Positions 32,913 through 41,392 of a stretch of 64,000 bases of DNA are shown here, one piece after another. Positions within the stretch are counted from its first letter, which is position 1. Each line of letters opens with the position of its first letter. This DNA comes from a bacterium (GTDB taxonomy: Bacteria > Actinomycetota > Acidimicrobiia > Spongiisociales > Spongiisociaceae): positions 24,082-88,081 of the forward strand of contig JAPPGV010000011.1 in assembly GCA_028821235.1 (NCBI GenBank). The letters run 5' to 3'. Made by a program: the position numbers and the translations under genes. The notes below the pieces were generated by a model. The model worked only from the letters and a program-made list of their open reading frames with translations, did no database searches and was not told the origin of the DNA.

Positions 32913-33339
32913 CTACAACCGCGGGTACTCCATCTCTCGAAGTCCATTCTTCGTTACGGCGTACACCCATGGCTCCGGCGTCGTCAACAGTTCCTCGATC
33001 CGATCCCACCGCGCCACGAACACCCGCAGCTGTTCCCACACGTCGGGGTTTCCGACCGTGGTGAGTACGAGCATGCGAAGCGGGTATGCGGCGAAGACTG
33101 CCCACTCCGCCGGCCTCGAGCGAATCTTCTTGTCACGCGCGACGACGATCCACCCTCGTGAAGAGGCTTCCGGAATCCAGTCCACGTCGTCGGTGCCCGT
33201 CCCGATCGGCGACCGCGGGTGGCCCGGAAACACGCAGTCGCTGCGGGCCGCCGGCCATCGCCTGACCGATTCCAAGGGCGCTCTCGTCGAAGAAGAATCG
33301 GATGGGCCCGTCTCGGCGCGCCCGTTGGGGCAGTTCCAG
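32913..33339 (-). pseudogene. PIN-like toxin, frameshifted (partner of DUF433 antitoxin)
   Basis: Two frames together encode a PIN-like ribonuclease of the kind found beside DUF433 proteins. The N-terminus IRFFFDESALGIGQAMA (from 33303) has the acidic FFFDES motif. The rest, AARSDCVFPGHPRSPIGTGTDDVDWIPEA and onward with VVARDKKIRSRPAEW, WDRIEEL and WVYAVTKNGL, lies in another frame. The break is in CCGGCGGCCC at about 33246-33256; removing one base there restores a continuous AMAAARSDC reading. No ATG or GTG precedes the N-terminal part after the in-frame stop near 33344; only CTG or ATC codons are available. Either the toxin is inactivated or the base run is a sequencing error. Confidence 0.75.
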
Positions 33340-33347
33340 CGCTCAAT

Positions 33348-34025
33348 TCACGCAGCCCTGAGAAACTGCGTCTCGAAGTCGACTGCCGTGTCGATGTCCT
33401 GCCCCGTGACTCCATAGTCCCTGTAGATGTCGATGATCGCCGAGCGCGGTTCGCCGGCGAGTGACAGCTCCGCTATGACTTCGGTACGGACTCCCCTCAC
33501 GGTCGGGATGCCGAACGATAGGCGCGGGTTCACATACACGGGTTCAGCGGCTTCCATCACGATATAGCGCATGGCCTCGTCCGTTGCCGGATCGAACTCC
33601 ACGCGGCTACAGAAGGTCTGTGCCGCCTCGCTCAGCATCAGTTGCCCGGAACCCACCACCATCCACAACTCCTCGGGAATCCCGAGCCTCACCTGCATAT
33701 CGGAAACAAGCTCCTGGCCTGCTATCAGGGGCCTCGAGATGGCGAAGGGAAACCGGGTGTCGAACTCCCGGCTGAGCACCTCCCTCAGAGGCCGGAGCCT
33801 TTGCAGGGGTAGGTGAGCACGGTATTCACGCAGGTATGCCGCCTCGATGAACTCCCCCCACGAGACCTGCGAGTTGCCCGTGGGCTCACTGCGAAGGACA
33901 GGTGGATATCGCTTTTCCCCCCGAACTGCGCCCTCCAGCCACCAGCGGAGCTTCGACGGCGTTATACGGAGCAGCCGCGCCGCTTCAGAAAGGCTGTATG
34001 TAGGCCGGGCCAGCAGCGAGATCAT
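33348..34025 (-). CDS. DUF433 antitoxin with N-terminal MerR-like DNA-binding domain
   Basis: A 225-residue VapB-like antitoxin. Residues 1-60 contain a helix-turn-helix resembling MerR (YSLSEAARLLRITPSKLRWWLEG). The middle segment is of unknown fold. The C-terminal DUF433 domain has NPRLSFGIPTVRGVRTEVIAELSLAGEPRSAIIDIYRDYGVTGQDIDTAVDFE, the region that contacts PIN-like toxins in related pairs. The ATG at 34025 is preferred over one at 34040 because GGAGG lies 8 bases before it. The toxin gene follows directly but is frameshifted. The antitoxin may therefore persist alone, as an autoregulator or anti-toxin for other loci. Confidence 0.85.
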   Translation of the reverse strand: MISLLARPTYSLSEAARLLRITPSKLRWWLEGAVRGEKRYPPVLRSEPTGNSQVSWGEFIEAAYLREYRAHLPLQRLRPLREVLSREFDTRFPFAISRPLIAGQELVSDMQVRLGIPEELWMVVGSGQLMLSEAAQTFCSRVEFDPATDEAMRYIVMEAAEPVYVNPRLSFGIPTVRGVRTEVIAELSLAGEPRSAIIDIYRDYGVTGQDIDTAVDFETQFLRAA

Positions 34026-34142
34026 CCTTCGCTCCTCCATGAACTCGCTGACCGTAGCCTTCCCAGGCGCCTGTTAGAAGTATGTTCCGAGCGCGCTACT
34101 CGCCGTTGGTTCCTGCTGAACCGCCGACCACTGGCCGCCCGC
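34026..34142. promoter_or_regulatory. Intergenic region between the peptide-transporter and toxin-antitoxin genes
   Basis: A 5-bp hairpin, GGTTC (34108-34112) with GAACC (34118-34122), follows the end of the permease gene and may mark the end of that transcript. The antitoxin promoter must lie here; no clear hexamers are visible. Confidence 0.3.
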
Positions 34143-35009
34143 CTACAGCCGCGGGTTGATCCGTTCCTCCAGGGAGAAGGCGATCAGGGCGAAGCCGAGC
34201 GAGGCCAGCATGATCAGCAATCCGGGCGGCAGCACCCACCACTTCCAGGCCGGAGTCAGGAAGGCGCCTCTGGATTGCGCCCAGAACAGGGTCGAGCCCC
34301 AACTCTTCTGGATGGGATCACCGAGACCGAGGAAGCTGAGGGCGGCCTCCAGCAGTATCGCGTTCGAGACCGCCCGGACGAACGATCCCGTGGCCAGCAA
34401 CCCCGTCCGGGGGACGATGTGCCGGAGAATGGTCCAGCGGTCAGGCGCCCCCATCGAACGGGCCGCCAGCACGTACTCCCTCGACCGCAGAGACAGGACC
34501 TGCGAACGGATGATCCGGGCCGGCTCGGCCCAGATGAGCACGCCTATCACCAGGATCGTGTTGAGCAGGCTCCGTCCGAGATAGGCGGCCAGCACGATCA
34601 GCAGGGGCAGGAACGGCAGGATCAGTATCACGTCGACACCACGCATCATGGCCGAGCCCAAACGCTTCGGGTAGTAACCCGCCACGACCCCGACGGCAGT
34701 TCCGATCAGGAGGGCGACGGCGGCCGCGATTATCCCGATCGTCAACGACACGCGTGCCCCGAAGATCATCTCCGAGAGCAGGTCCTGGCCGATGTCGTTC
34801 GTGCCGAGCAGGTGCTCCGAACTGGGGAATAGGAAGGGTCTCGCCACCCGCTCGGTCGGGTCGTAGGGCGCCAGCCACGGGGCGAACACCGCTCCGCACA
34901 CGAGGACCCCCACGATGAGCCCACCCGTCAGCCCGAACAACGTGGGGATACGGGAACGCCGCCGGGCGGTGCGCCGCGCCGCCCCCTCACGGCTGTCGGC
35001 AACCGTCAT
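34143..35009 (-). CDS. Peptide/nickel-type ABC transporter permease (DppC)
   Basis: A 288-residue permease of the oligopeptide family. It begins with a basic tail and one helix, then has the periplasmic APYDPTERV...HLLGTNDIGQDLLSEMIFGARVSL motif typical of DppC/OppC. The ATPase-docking EAA loop is SREYVLAARSMGAPDRWTILRHIVPRT. The C-terminal LSFLGLGDPIQKSWGSTL is also diagnostic. The ATG overlaps the DppB-type stop (ATGA at 35006-35009). It is the last gene of a four-gene operon (fused ATPases, binding protein, two permeases). Confidence 0.92.
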   Translation of the reverse strand: MTVADSREGAARRTARRRSRIPTLFGLTGGLIVGVLVCGAVFAPWLAPYDPTERVARPFLFPSSEHLLGTNDIGQDLLSEMIFGARVSLTIGIIAAAVALLIGTAVGVVAGYYPKRLGSAMMRGVDVILILPFLPLLIVLAAYLGRSLLNTILVIGVLIWAEPARIIRSQVLSLRSREYVLAARSMGAPDRWTILRHIVPRTGLLATGSFVRAVSNAILLEAALSFLGLGDPIQKSWGSTLFWAQSRGAFLTPAWKWWVLPPGLLIMLASLGFALIAFSLEERINPRL

Positions 35010-35980
35010 GAGGTCCTGGTCCTCGGATCGATCAGCGGATACAGCAGATCGGCTGCGAGGTTCGCCACCAGCACCGCCGCCGTGAACACCAGGAAGGCCG
35101 CCTGCATCACCGGATAGTCACGCCCTGACACCGCTTCGAACACGAGGCGTCCCAGTCCCGGGTAGGTGAACACCGTCTCGACTATCACCGTGCCTCCGAA
35201 AGCGAACCCGATCCGGAGGGCGAGCACCGTCACCACCGGTGCGATCGTGTTGCGAGCGACGTGTCCGAACAGCACGCGCCGCTCGCCGGCGCCCTTGGCG
35301 CGAGCGGTGCGGATGTAGTCCTCCCCCAACGTTTCCAGCATCGAATACCGCATCGTCATGTACACGCCGGGCGTCGCCAGGATCGACAGGGTGACCACCG
35401 GCAGGATGGCATGGCTGACGATGTCCCACATGTGGGCCCACCCGGCAAGACCGGAAGCGGGGGTCACCGCATGAGACGACGGCAGGAGGCCCCACTGGAC
35501 GGCGAAGATCGAAATCAGCAACATCCCCAGCCAGAAGGACGGTAGGGACTCGATCGAGATCATCCCCGAGAGCATGCCCAGGTCGGTCTTGGTCCCTCTC
35601 CGCCACGCCGAGATCGCCCCCAGGATCACCCCGGCCACCGCCGACACGATCAGCGACAACCCCGTGATCAGCAAGGTCCATGGGAGCCGATCCCAGATCA
35701 TGTCGACGATGGGCCGGCTCGAGCGGAACGAGTACCCGAAGTCCCCGGTGAATATGTCTCCCCAGTAGCGGAGGTACTGCTTCCAGAGGGGAACGTCCAG
35801 GCCCACCCGCGCCACGATCTCCGCCCGCTCATCAGGGCTCAGCAGGCCGACATCCACCCCGGCGATGAGGACGAGGGGGTTGCCCGGCATGAGCCTGGGC
35901 AGCAGGAAGTTGAGGGTGACCGCCACCACGACGACCACCCCGTACTGGGTGAGCCGACGGACGTCGAGACGCCGTCTCAA
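35006..35980 (-). CDS. Peptide/nickel-type ABC transporter permease (DppB)
   Basis: A 324-residue permease of the DppB/OppB class with six helices. It shows the first helix and LPRLMPGNPL segment, the FGYSFRSSRPIVDMIWDRLPWTLLI region, the EAA loop GEDYIRTARAKGAGERRVLFGHVARN, and VETVFTYPGLGRLVFEAVSGRDYPVMQ. All are standard for this family. The start is TTG at 35980. It lies 37 bases after the binding-protein stop, where a short palindrome sits. It forms the translocation channel with the DppC-type protein. Confidence 0.92.
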   Translation of the reverse strand: MRRRLDVRRLTQYGVVVVVAVTLNFLLPRLMPGNPLVLIAGVDVGLLSPDERAEIVARVGLDVPLWKQYLRYWGDIFTGDFGYSFRSSRPIVDMIWDRLPWTLLITGLSLIVSAVAGVILGAISAWRRGTKTDLGMLSGMISIESLPSFWLGMLLISIFAVQWGLLPSSHAVTPASGLAGWAHMWDIVSHAILPVVTLSILATPGVYMTMRYSMLETLGEDYIRTARAKGAGERRVLFGHVARNTIAPVVTVLALRIGFAFGGTVIVETVFTYPGLGRLVFEAVSGRDYPVMQAAFLVFTAAVLVANLAADLLYPLIDPRTRTS

Positions 35981-36000
35981 CCCGTCAACTCACCCCCACG

Positions 36001-36016
36001 CACGCGGATGCGCGTG
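36001..36016 (-). terminator. Short hairpin right after the binding-protein gene
   Basis: CACGCG (36001-36006) and CGCGTG (36011-36016) flank GATG, two bases beyond the binding-protein stop. A similar hairpin follows the sugar-binding lipoprotein gene at 1232-1261. Both may stabilise or partly end transcripts so that binding protein is made in excess. Confidence 0.45.
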
Positions 36017-36017
36017 G

Positions 36018-38000
36018 CTACGGGCGCGCGGATGGCGGCAGCAGAGACAGCTTGCTGACGATGCCCTGTCCGGCGATGAACTCCCAGTCCGAGTAGACGC
36101 TCGAGTCGTACACGTATGCACCGTCGGGATACAGCAGCAACACGAAGGGCAACTCCTCGGCGATTATCTCCTGCATGCGAAGCAGGATGGCGATGCGCCC
36201 CGCCTCGGTGGACTCGACGGGTAGCGCCGCCGAGAGCGCATCCATCTCGGCGCTGGCGTAACCGGTCAGGTTCAGGAACCCGCCCATCGGAATGCTGGCG
36301 ACCAACTGCGGGAGGCGCAGCGGATCCGCCTGCACGGGCGCCGACCAGCCCCACATGGCGATGTCGTAGTTGCGCCCGTTGTTGACGTTGAATTCCGGCC
36401 ACACAGCTTGCTCCCACGTCCCGGTCTCGACGGCCGCCACAGAGGTCTCGATGCCGATGTCGGCCAGCATCTCCACGGTCAACTCGGCTATCCGCAGCCG
36501 GAGCGAGTCAGGGGCGTTGGTGATGATCTCGAACGACATGGGCTGTCCGTCGAACTCCCTCACACCGTCGCCGTCGCTGTCGGCATAGCCGGCCTCGTCG
36601 AGCAGAGCGTTGGCCGCGGCCACGTCGTGCACCGGGATCATCGACGGGTTGAAGGACCGATGCTCGGGATGTATCCAGCCCGGGCTCCCCACCGTCGCCG
36701 CGCCGAGGAACACCGTGTCGACGATGTCCTGGCGGTCCATGGCCAGGTTGATGGCCTGGCGTACCGCCACGTCGTCGAAGGGGCGCTTCGAGGCGTCGTA
36801 GTTGATCATCTGGGTGGTGAACTCGGGTCCCAGGGCGATGTCCAGCGGATCTTGGGCGTCCAGCAGCGGGATTTGCTCCGGAGGTATGCGCTCGAAGATC
36901 ACGTCGACCTCACCGGTGCGGATGGCGGCCTGGGCGCCGGCGTCGTCGGCGAAGACTATGACCACCAGCTCCTCGACCGCCGGTGCGCCCCGGAAGTAGT
37001 CGGGGTTGGCCTCGAAGCGGTAGCTCTGTCCTTCCACGTACTCCACCAGCTTGTACGGACCGGTCCCGATGTTGGTAGCGCCGAAGTCGTGCTCGGACGG
37101 CACTTCGACTCCTTCCCACACATGGCGCGGGATGATCGGAATGTCAGCGAGGGCGGCCAGCTCGAAGCCGGCCTTCGGGCTACCGAGCACGAAGGTCGCG
37201 CTGTAGTCGCCCGTCACCACGAGGTCCTCGACCCCCCTGAGGTCCCGGGCGAACCGGCTGGCCTCCACGTTGTTGATGTAGTAGTCGACGCTGAAGTCCA
37301 CGTCGTGCGCCGTCAAGGGCTGCCCATCGTGCCAGGTGACGCCCTCGACCATCGTGAAGGAGTACTCGGTCAGGTCCGCGTTGACGGAGACGGTGTCCGC
37401 CAGCCACGGCTGTGGGATGCCGGCGGCGTCGAGCTGCATGAGCGAGTCGTACTGGAGCATCAGCAGGTTCCATCCGGGGAAGCCGCTGATGTAGGTGTAC
37501 GGGTTGAGGGTTGCCTCGTCGCCGGTGATCGCCGCCCGTACCGTTACCGGTCCTGCGGCGGCCTCTTGCTCCATCATCGCCTCGTCGAGCATCTGCTCGG
37601 CCTCAGCGAGAGCCGACTCCGCGGCGGCCACCGCCTCCTCGGAGGCTTCAGCCGTCGCCGCAGCCCTTTGCTCGGCTTCCTCGAGGGCTGCCTGCGCGTC
37701 GGCCAACGCCGACTGGGAGGCCTCGTCGCCCTCCATGGCTGCTGAGGCCGCAGCCTGGGCTGCTTCCAGGTCGGCTTGGGCCTGGGCCAGCGCCGATGCC
37801 GCCGCTTCGGCCTCCGCCTGAGCCGACTCCGCCTCGGACTGGGCGGCCGCAGCTTCGGACTGGGCGGTTGCAGCCTGCGCCTGCGCCGCGCTCACTTCCT
37901 CCGATGACGTGTCCTCGCCGCCACACGCCGCTGCCATCAGGCCGAGCATGAGGACGAGAGTCAACGCCTTCGATGATGCAAACCTTCGCATTGTTGTCAT
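36018..38000 (-). CDS. Peptide-type ABC transporter binding lipoprotein with coiled-coil spacer
   Basis: A 660-residue family 5 solute-binding lipoprotein. The ATG at 38000 has a GGGAG ribosome site and gives a signal peptide ending in lipobox MAAAC (Cys26). Residues about 33-148 are almost only Ala, Glu, Gln and Ser (units like AQSEAEAAASALAQAQADLEAAQ) and should form a long alpha-helical coiled coil. The binding domain follows: VTVRAAITGDEATLNPYTYISG, later YSFTMVEGVTWHDGQPLTAHDV, ANPDYFRGAPAVEELVV and AVRQAINLAMDRQDIVD. Family 5 proteins bind peptides, nickel or oligosaccharides. The helical spacer, as long as a small domain, is unusual for the family. Confidence 0.92.
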   Translation of the reverse strand: MTTMRRFASSKALTLVLMLGLMAAACGGEDTSSEEVSAAQAQAATAQSEAAAAQSEAESAQAEAEAAASALAQAQADLEAAQAAASAAMEGDEASQSALADAQAALEEAEQRAAATAEASEEAVAAAESALAEAEQMLDEAMMEQEAAAGPVTVRAAITGDEATLNPYTYISGFPGWNLLMLQYDSLMQLDAAGIPQPWLADTVSVNADLTEYSFTMVEGVTWHDGQPLTAHDVDFSVDYYINNVEASRFARDLRGVEDLVVTGDYSATFVLGSPKAGFELAALADIPIIPRHVWEGVEVPSEHDFGATNIGTGPYKLVEYVEGQSYRFEANPDYFRGAPAVEELVVIVFADDAGAQAAIRTGEVDVIFERIPPEQIPLLDAQDPLDIALGPEFTTQMINYDASKRPFDDVAVRQAINLAMDRQDIVDTVFLGAATVGSPGWIHPEHRSFNPSMIPVHDVAAANALLDEAGYADSDGDGVREFDGQPMSFEIITNAPDSLRLRIAELTVEMLADIGIETSVAAVETGTWEQAVWPEFNVNNGRNYDIAMWGWSAPVQADPLRLPQLVASIPMGGFLNLTGYASAEMDALSAALPVESTEAGRIAILLRMQEIIAEELPFVLLLYPDGAYVYDSSVYSDWEFIAGQGIVSKLSLLPPSARP

Positions 38001-38029
38001 CCCTTCTCCCCCACGCGGGAGCCGCGCCG

Positions 38030-38137
38030 GACGAACAACTGGTTCGTCGGCCCGGCTTCCATCAGCCTGCCAAGCGTAGCCCAACGGTTGGCCGTAGGGT
38101 CGGCCAGAGGGCACCTTGTCCGGGCTTGACGCCCGGA
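38030..38137 (-). terminator. Two hairpins between the fused ATPase gene and the binding-protein gene
   Basis: TCCGGGC (38119-38125) pairs with GCCCGGA (38131-38137) 14 bases after the ATPase stop. GACGAAC (38030-38036) pairs with GTTCGTC (38042-38048) in the leader of the binding-protein gene. They may end or attenuate transcription between the two genes, or protect the downstream message. No T-runs follow. Confidence 0.45.
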
Positions 38138-38150
38138 AACTCCCGCGTGC

Positions 38151-40229
38151 CTAGGGTCGCTGCTGCCCAGGAGGATTCACCAGGTGGCAGGACACCCATC
38201 GACCGGGGGCGGCTTCGGTGAGAGCCGGTTCGATCGTCGAGCACAGGCCTTCCACCGCCACCGGGCACCGGGTGTGGAAGCGGCACCCTGCCGGAGGATC
38301 CTCCGGGCTGGGCAGGTCCCCCACGAGCCGGGTGCGTGTTCCGGCGTCGAGGACGCCCGGTTCCGGCGCGGGAACCGCGGCGAGGAGTGCCTTCGTGTAC
38401 GGGTGGAGCGGCTCCCGGTAGAGCTGGTCGCGCGGGGCGCGCTCGACGATCTCGCCCAGGTACATGACGGCCACCTCGTGGGAGACGTGGCGCACCACCG
38501 CCAGGTCATGGGCGATGAACACGAGCGCCATGCCCGTGGCCGCCTGTATGTCGGCCAGCAGGTTCACCACCTGGGCCTGGACCGAGACGTCCAGGGACGA
38601 CACCGGCTCGTCGCAGACGATCACCTCTGGGTCGGCGGCCAGGGCGCGGGCCACGGCGATCCTCTGCCTCTGCCCGCCGCTGAACTCGTGCGGGTGTCTC
38701 CGGCCGGCGTCGGTAGGAAGCCCCACCTGGGCGAGCAGTTCGGACACTCGTTCCCGGATCTCTTCCGGCGTCCCGAGCCTATGGATACGCAGCGGCTCTG
38801 CGATCACATCCCCCACCCGCATACCCGGGTTCATCGCCGAGAACGGATCCTGGAAGATCATCTGCACCACCCTCCGGTGCCTGCCGCTCCGGTGGTCGAT
38901 CGGGTTCCCTTCGATATCGATCGTCCCCTCGGTGGGCCTGACCAGCGCTACCAGGGCCCGACCCAGCGTGGTCTTGCCGCACCCGCTCTCCCCGACCACG
39001 CCCAGGGTCCGGCCGCGGCGCACGTCGAGGTCCACTCCATCCACCGCCCGTATGACCCCCGAGCCGGACCGGCGCAGTCCCCGGACCACCGGGAAGTGCA
39101 CGCGGAGCCCCCGGATGGAGACGACCACGTCCCCGCCCTCCCCTGACATCGTCTGCTCCCCCGTGACGGATCCTTCGGACCACAGGTCGGACGAGTCGCT
39201 CATCTCGTGATGGTGTATGCAGGCCGAGCCGTGGCGGTCGGCGCCCACATCCTCCAACTCGGGAAGCGCCTCGCTGCACCCCTCCCCCGCGAGGGGACAC
39301 CTGGCGTCGAACGGGCATCCTCTCAGCTCCTCGGCCACGCGCAGGGGCGAACCCGGGATCTCGGCCAGGCGGGTGGTCACAGGCCGGTCCAACCGGGGGA
39401 TGGAGCGCAGCAAGCCGGAAGTGTACGGATGGCGCGTCGATCGGTATATCGCATGGGCCGAACCGGTCTCGGCTATGCGACCTGCGTACATGACCGCCAC
39501 CCGATCGGCTATTTCCGCCACCACGCCGAGGTCATGGGTGATCCACACGACCGCCAGCCGGTACTCGTCCTGGACCTCCCGCACCAGATCGACGATCTGC
39601 GCCTGGACGGTCACGTCGAGGGCCGTGGTCGGTTCGTCGGCGATGAGCAGCTTGGGCTCGCATGCCAGGGCCATGGCGATCATGGCCCGCTGGCGCATGC
39701 CCCCCGAGAACTCGTGCGGGTAGTCGTCCACCCGGGAGGATGCGGACGGTATGCCGACCCGGTCGAGGAGCTCGATCGCCCGTCGCCGGGCCGCAGCCTT
39801 CGTGAAGTCCCGATGGATCCGGAGGCTCTCGCCGATCTGGCGGCCGACCCGGTGGACCGGATTCAAGGAGGACATCGGCTCCTGGAAGACCATCGCCACG
39901 TCCCGGCCGCGGATGCGCCTCAACTCCCTGGCCGGCATACCGATGATCTCGCGGCCCTCGAGACGGATCGACCCCGAAACGAACGCGGGGGGAGCGGGAA
40001 GCAGTCCCATGACCGCGAGCATCGACACGCTCTTGCCGGACCCCGACTCGCCGACCAGGGCGAAGGTCTCGCTGGGAGCGACAGTGAGGCTCACGCCGCT
40101 GACCGCCCGGATCGTCTCGGTGGGCAGTTCGAAGCGGACCGCCAGGTTCTCGATGTCAAGCAGGTTCGCGCCGGCGGCGGTGGTGTCCCGCGACGGATTA
40201 CGAGGTCCCACGGCGGTCGCGGTGGTCAT
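38151..40229 (-). CDS. Fused DppD-DppF-type ABC transporter ATPases
   Basis: A 692-residue protein with two complete ATPase domains. The first (about residues 20-325) has GESGSGKS, LSSLNPVH, FSGGMRQRAMIAMAL and LLIADEPTTALDVT, plus the C-terminal PFDARCPLAGEGC segment of oligopeptide ATPases. The second (about 360-690) has GESGCGKTT, MNPGMRV, FSGGQRQRIAVARAL, VICDEPVSSLDVS and a second C-rich tail (GCRFHTRCPVAVEGLC). In most bacteria these are separate DppD and DppF proteins. The start is ATG at 40229, or GTG at 40238. The cysteine tails usually hold an iron-sulfur cluster in this family. It is the first gene of the operon. Confidence 0.93.
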   Translation of the reverse strand: MTTATAVGPRNPSRDTTAAGANLLDIENLAVRFELPTETIRAVSGVSLTVAPSETFALVGESGSGKSVSMLAVMGLLPAPPAFVSGSIRLEGREIIGMPARELRRIRGRDVAMVFQEPMSSLNPVHRVGRQIGESLRIHRDFTKAAARRRAIELLDRVGIPSASSRVDDYPHEFSGGMRQRAMIAMALACEPKLLIADEPTTALDVTVQAQIVDLVREVQDEYRLAVVWITHDLGVVAEIADRVAVMYAGRIAETGSAHAIYRSTRHPYTSGLLRSIPRLDRPVTTRLAEIPGSPLRVAEELRGCPFDARCPLAGEGCSEALPELEDVGADRHGSACIHHHEMSDSSDLWSEGSVTGEQTMSGEGGDVVVSIRGLRVHFPVVRGLRRSGSGVIRAVDGVDLDVRRGRTLGVVGESGCGKTTLGRALVALVRPTEGTIDIEGNPIDHRSGRHRRVVQMIFQDPFSAMNPGMRVGDVIAEPLRIHRLGTPEEIRERVSELLAQVGLPTDAGRRHPHEFSGGQRQRIAVARALAADPEVIVCDEPVSSLDVSVQAQVVNLLADIQAATGMALVFIAHDLAVVRHVSHEVAVMYLGEIVERAPRDQLYREPLHPYTKALLAAVPAPEPGVLDAGTRTRLVGDLPSPEDPPAGCRFHTRCPVAVEGLCSTIEPALTEAAPGRWVSCHLVNPPGQQRP

Positions 40230-40366
40230 CCGTTCCACCCCCCGCGGACGGGCGCGGGCGACCGGTCAGCTCCCCGCTGGTTGTCCGGCGGTCGCCGGAG
40301 CGGTCCGAGCGCCCGGCCCGACGTAGGATGGCCCCGACGCACTCGTCGACAGGTACGAGGACACCC

Positions 40367-41296
40367 ATGTCCGTTCATGGCGGCCAACTTACACAGACCG
40401 GGGACGGCCCGCGGGACCGATCCACGTGGGGGGTCCCGGCGCCGATCGACCTGGAGTCCTTCAACGCCGACCTGGAGGACGGCCGGGCGACCGTTGACAT
40501 AAGCATCTCCTATCCGGCCAACCTGGAACCGGCCCACCGGCGGAAAGTGGGGCTCGAGATGGTGCTCGACGGCGTGGCGGAGGCCCGCCGGATCTTCGGT
40601 GAGGTCGGCGTTCAGTTCGCTGTCGTCTCGGTCCGGACCGGGCCGGTCGACCCGGAGCTGCTCGTCCTCCATGCTGAGGCGCCGGGATCGGAACTGCCCG
40701 GTGGTCGCTACGCCAACCTCTACAAGGAGCGCCAGAAGCGGCCGTCCAGGCTGTCGTCCGGTGCTCTGGCCGTGTTCGAGAGCGTGATCGGCAAGGGACC
40801 GGAGCACGATCGCAGGATACATCTCGTGGTCCTCGAGGACGTCTTCATGTCTTTCCACGACCGGATCGACGAGCGCACCTGGCAGTTGAAGACCGTTGCC
40901 ACAAACGCCCTGTCCTTCCCGGGCTACTCGCACCGGGACACGATCCCGCGCCATCTGCGGGGTGTCATCACCCTTACCAATCTGGCGAGGGCCAACTCCT
41001 GGAAGACCGTCGCCCATGAGCTCGGGCACAAGCTGATCAACGCCAGCCATGAGTACCGCGATGTCGACCCTCAGCACGAGGTCTACGCCGACGGAGGTCT
41101 CCTGCTTTACGGAGACGGAACCGACATCCCCTCCGGACCCGACGGGCGGTTCCACCGGGAGAGACTGCATCGATCGCCGTTCATCTACCGGAGGGACGCG
41201 TCCGGAGCCAAGTCATGGAATCCCGACTACCTGGATGGCGGCGGCTACTACGACCGCATCTACGAGGGCGTCACGGTCGACTTCGACCCCGTCTAG
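40367..41296 (+). CDS. Putative cytoplasmic zinc metalloprotease-like protein (HELGH motif)
   Basis: I do not recognise the family of this 309-residue protein. A gluzincin-like helix reads TVAHELGHKLINASHEY: His217, Glu218 and His221 form HExxH. His228 follows seven residues later, one more than the metzincin spacing HExxHxxGxxH. Downstream acidic residues (HEVYADGGLLLYGDG) could provide another ligand. The first half has short strands (RATVDISISYPANLEPAHRRKVGLEMVLDGVAEARRIFGEVGVQFAVV), a pattern seen before the active helix in several reprolysin-like proteases. No signal peptide is visible. The ATG at 40367 has GAGG upstream; ATG at 40328 is less supported. Confidence 0.6.
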   Translation: MSVHGGQLTQTGDGPRDRSTWGVPAPIDLESFNADLEDGRATVDISISYPANLEPAHRRKVGLEMVLDGVAEARRIFGEVGVQFAVVSVRTGPVDPELLVLHAEAPGSELPGGRYANLYKERQKRPSRLSSGALAVFESVIGKGPEHDRRIHLVVLEDVFMSFHDRIDERTWQLKTVATNALSFPGYSHRDTIPRHLRGVITLTNLARANSWKTVAHELGHKLINASHEYRDVDPQHEVYADGGLLLYGDGTDIPSGPDGRFHRERLHRSPFIYRRDASGAKSWNPDYLDGGGYYDRIYEGVTVDFDPV

Positions 41297-41392
41297 CGGT
41301 CGGTGGTGACCCAGGGAGGAGACGACACCGCCACAGCCTCGAGGGCCACAAGGGACTCGACTGCCTCCCGAGTCGCAACATGCCACTGGCCG

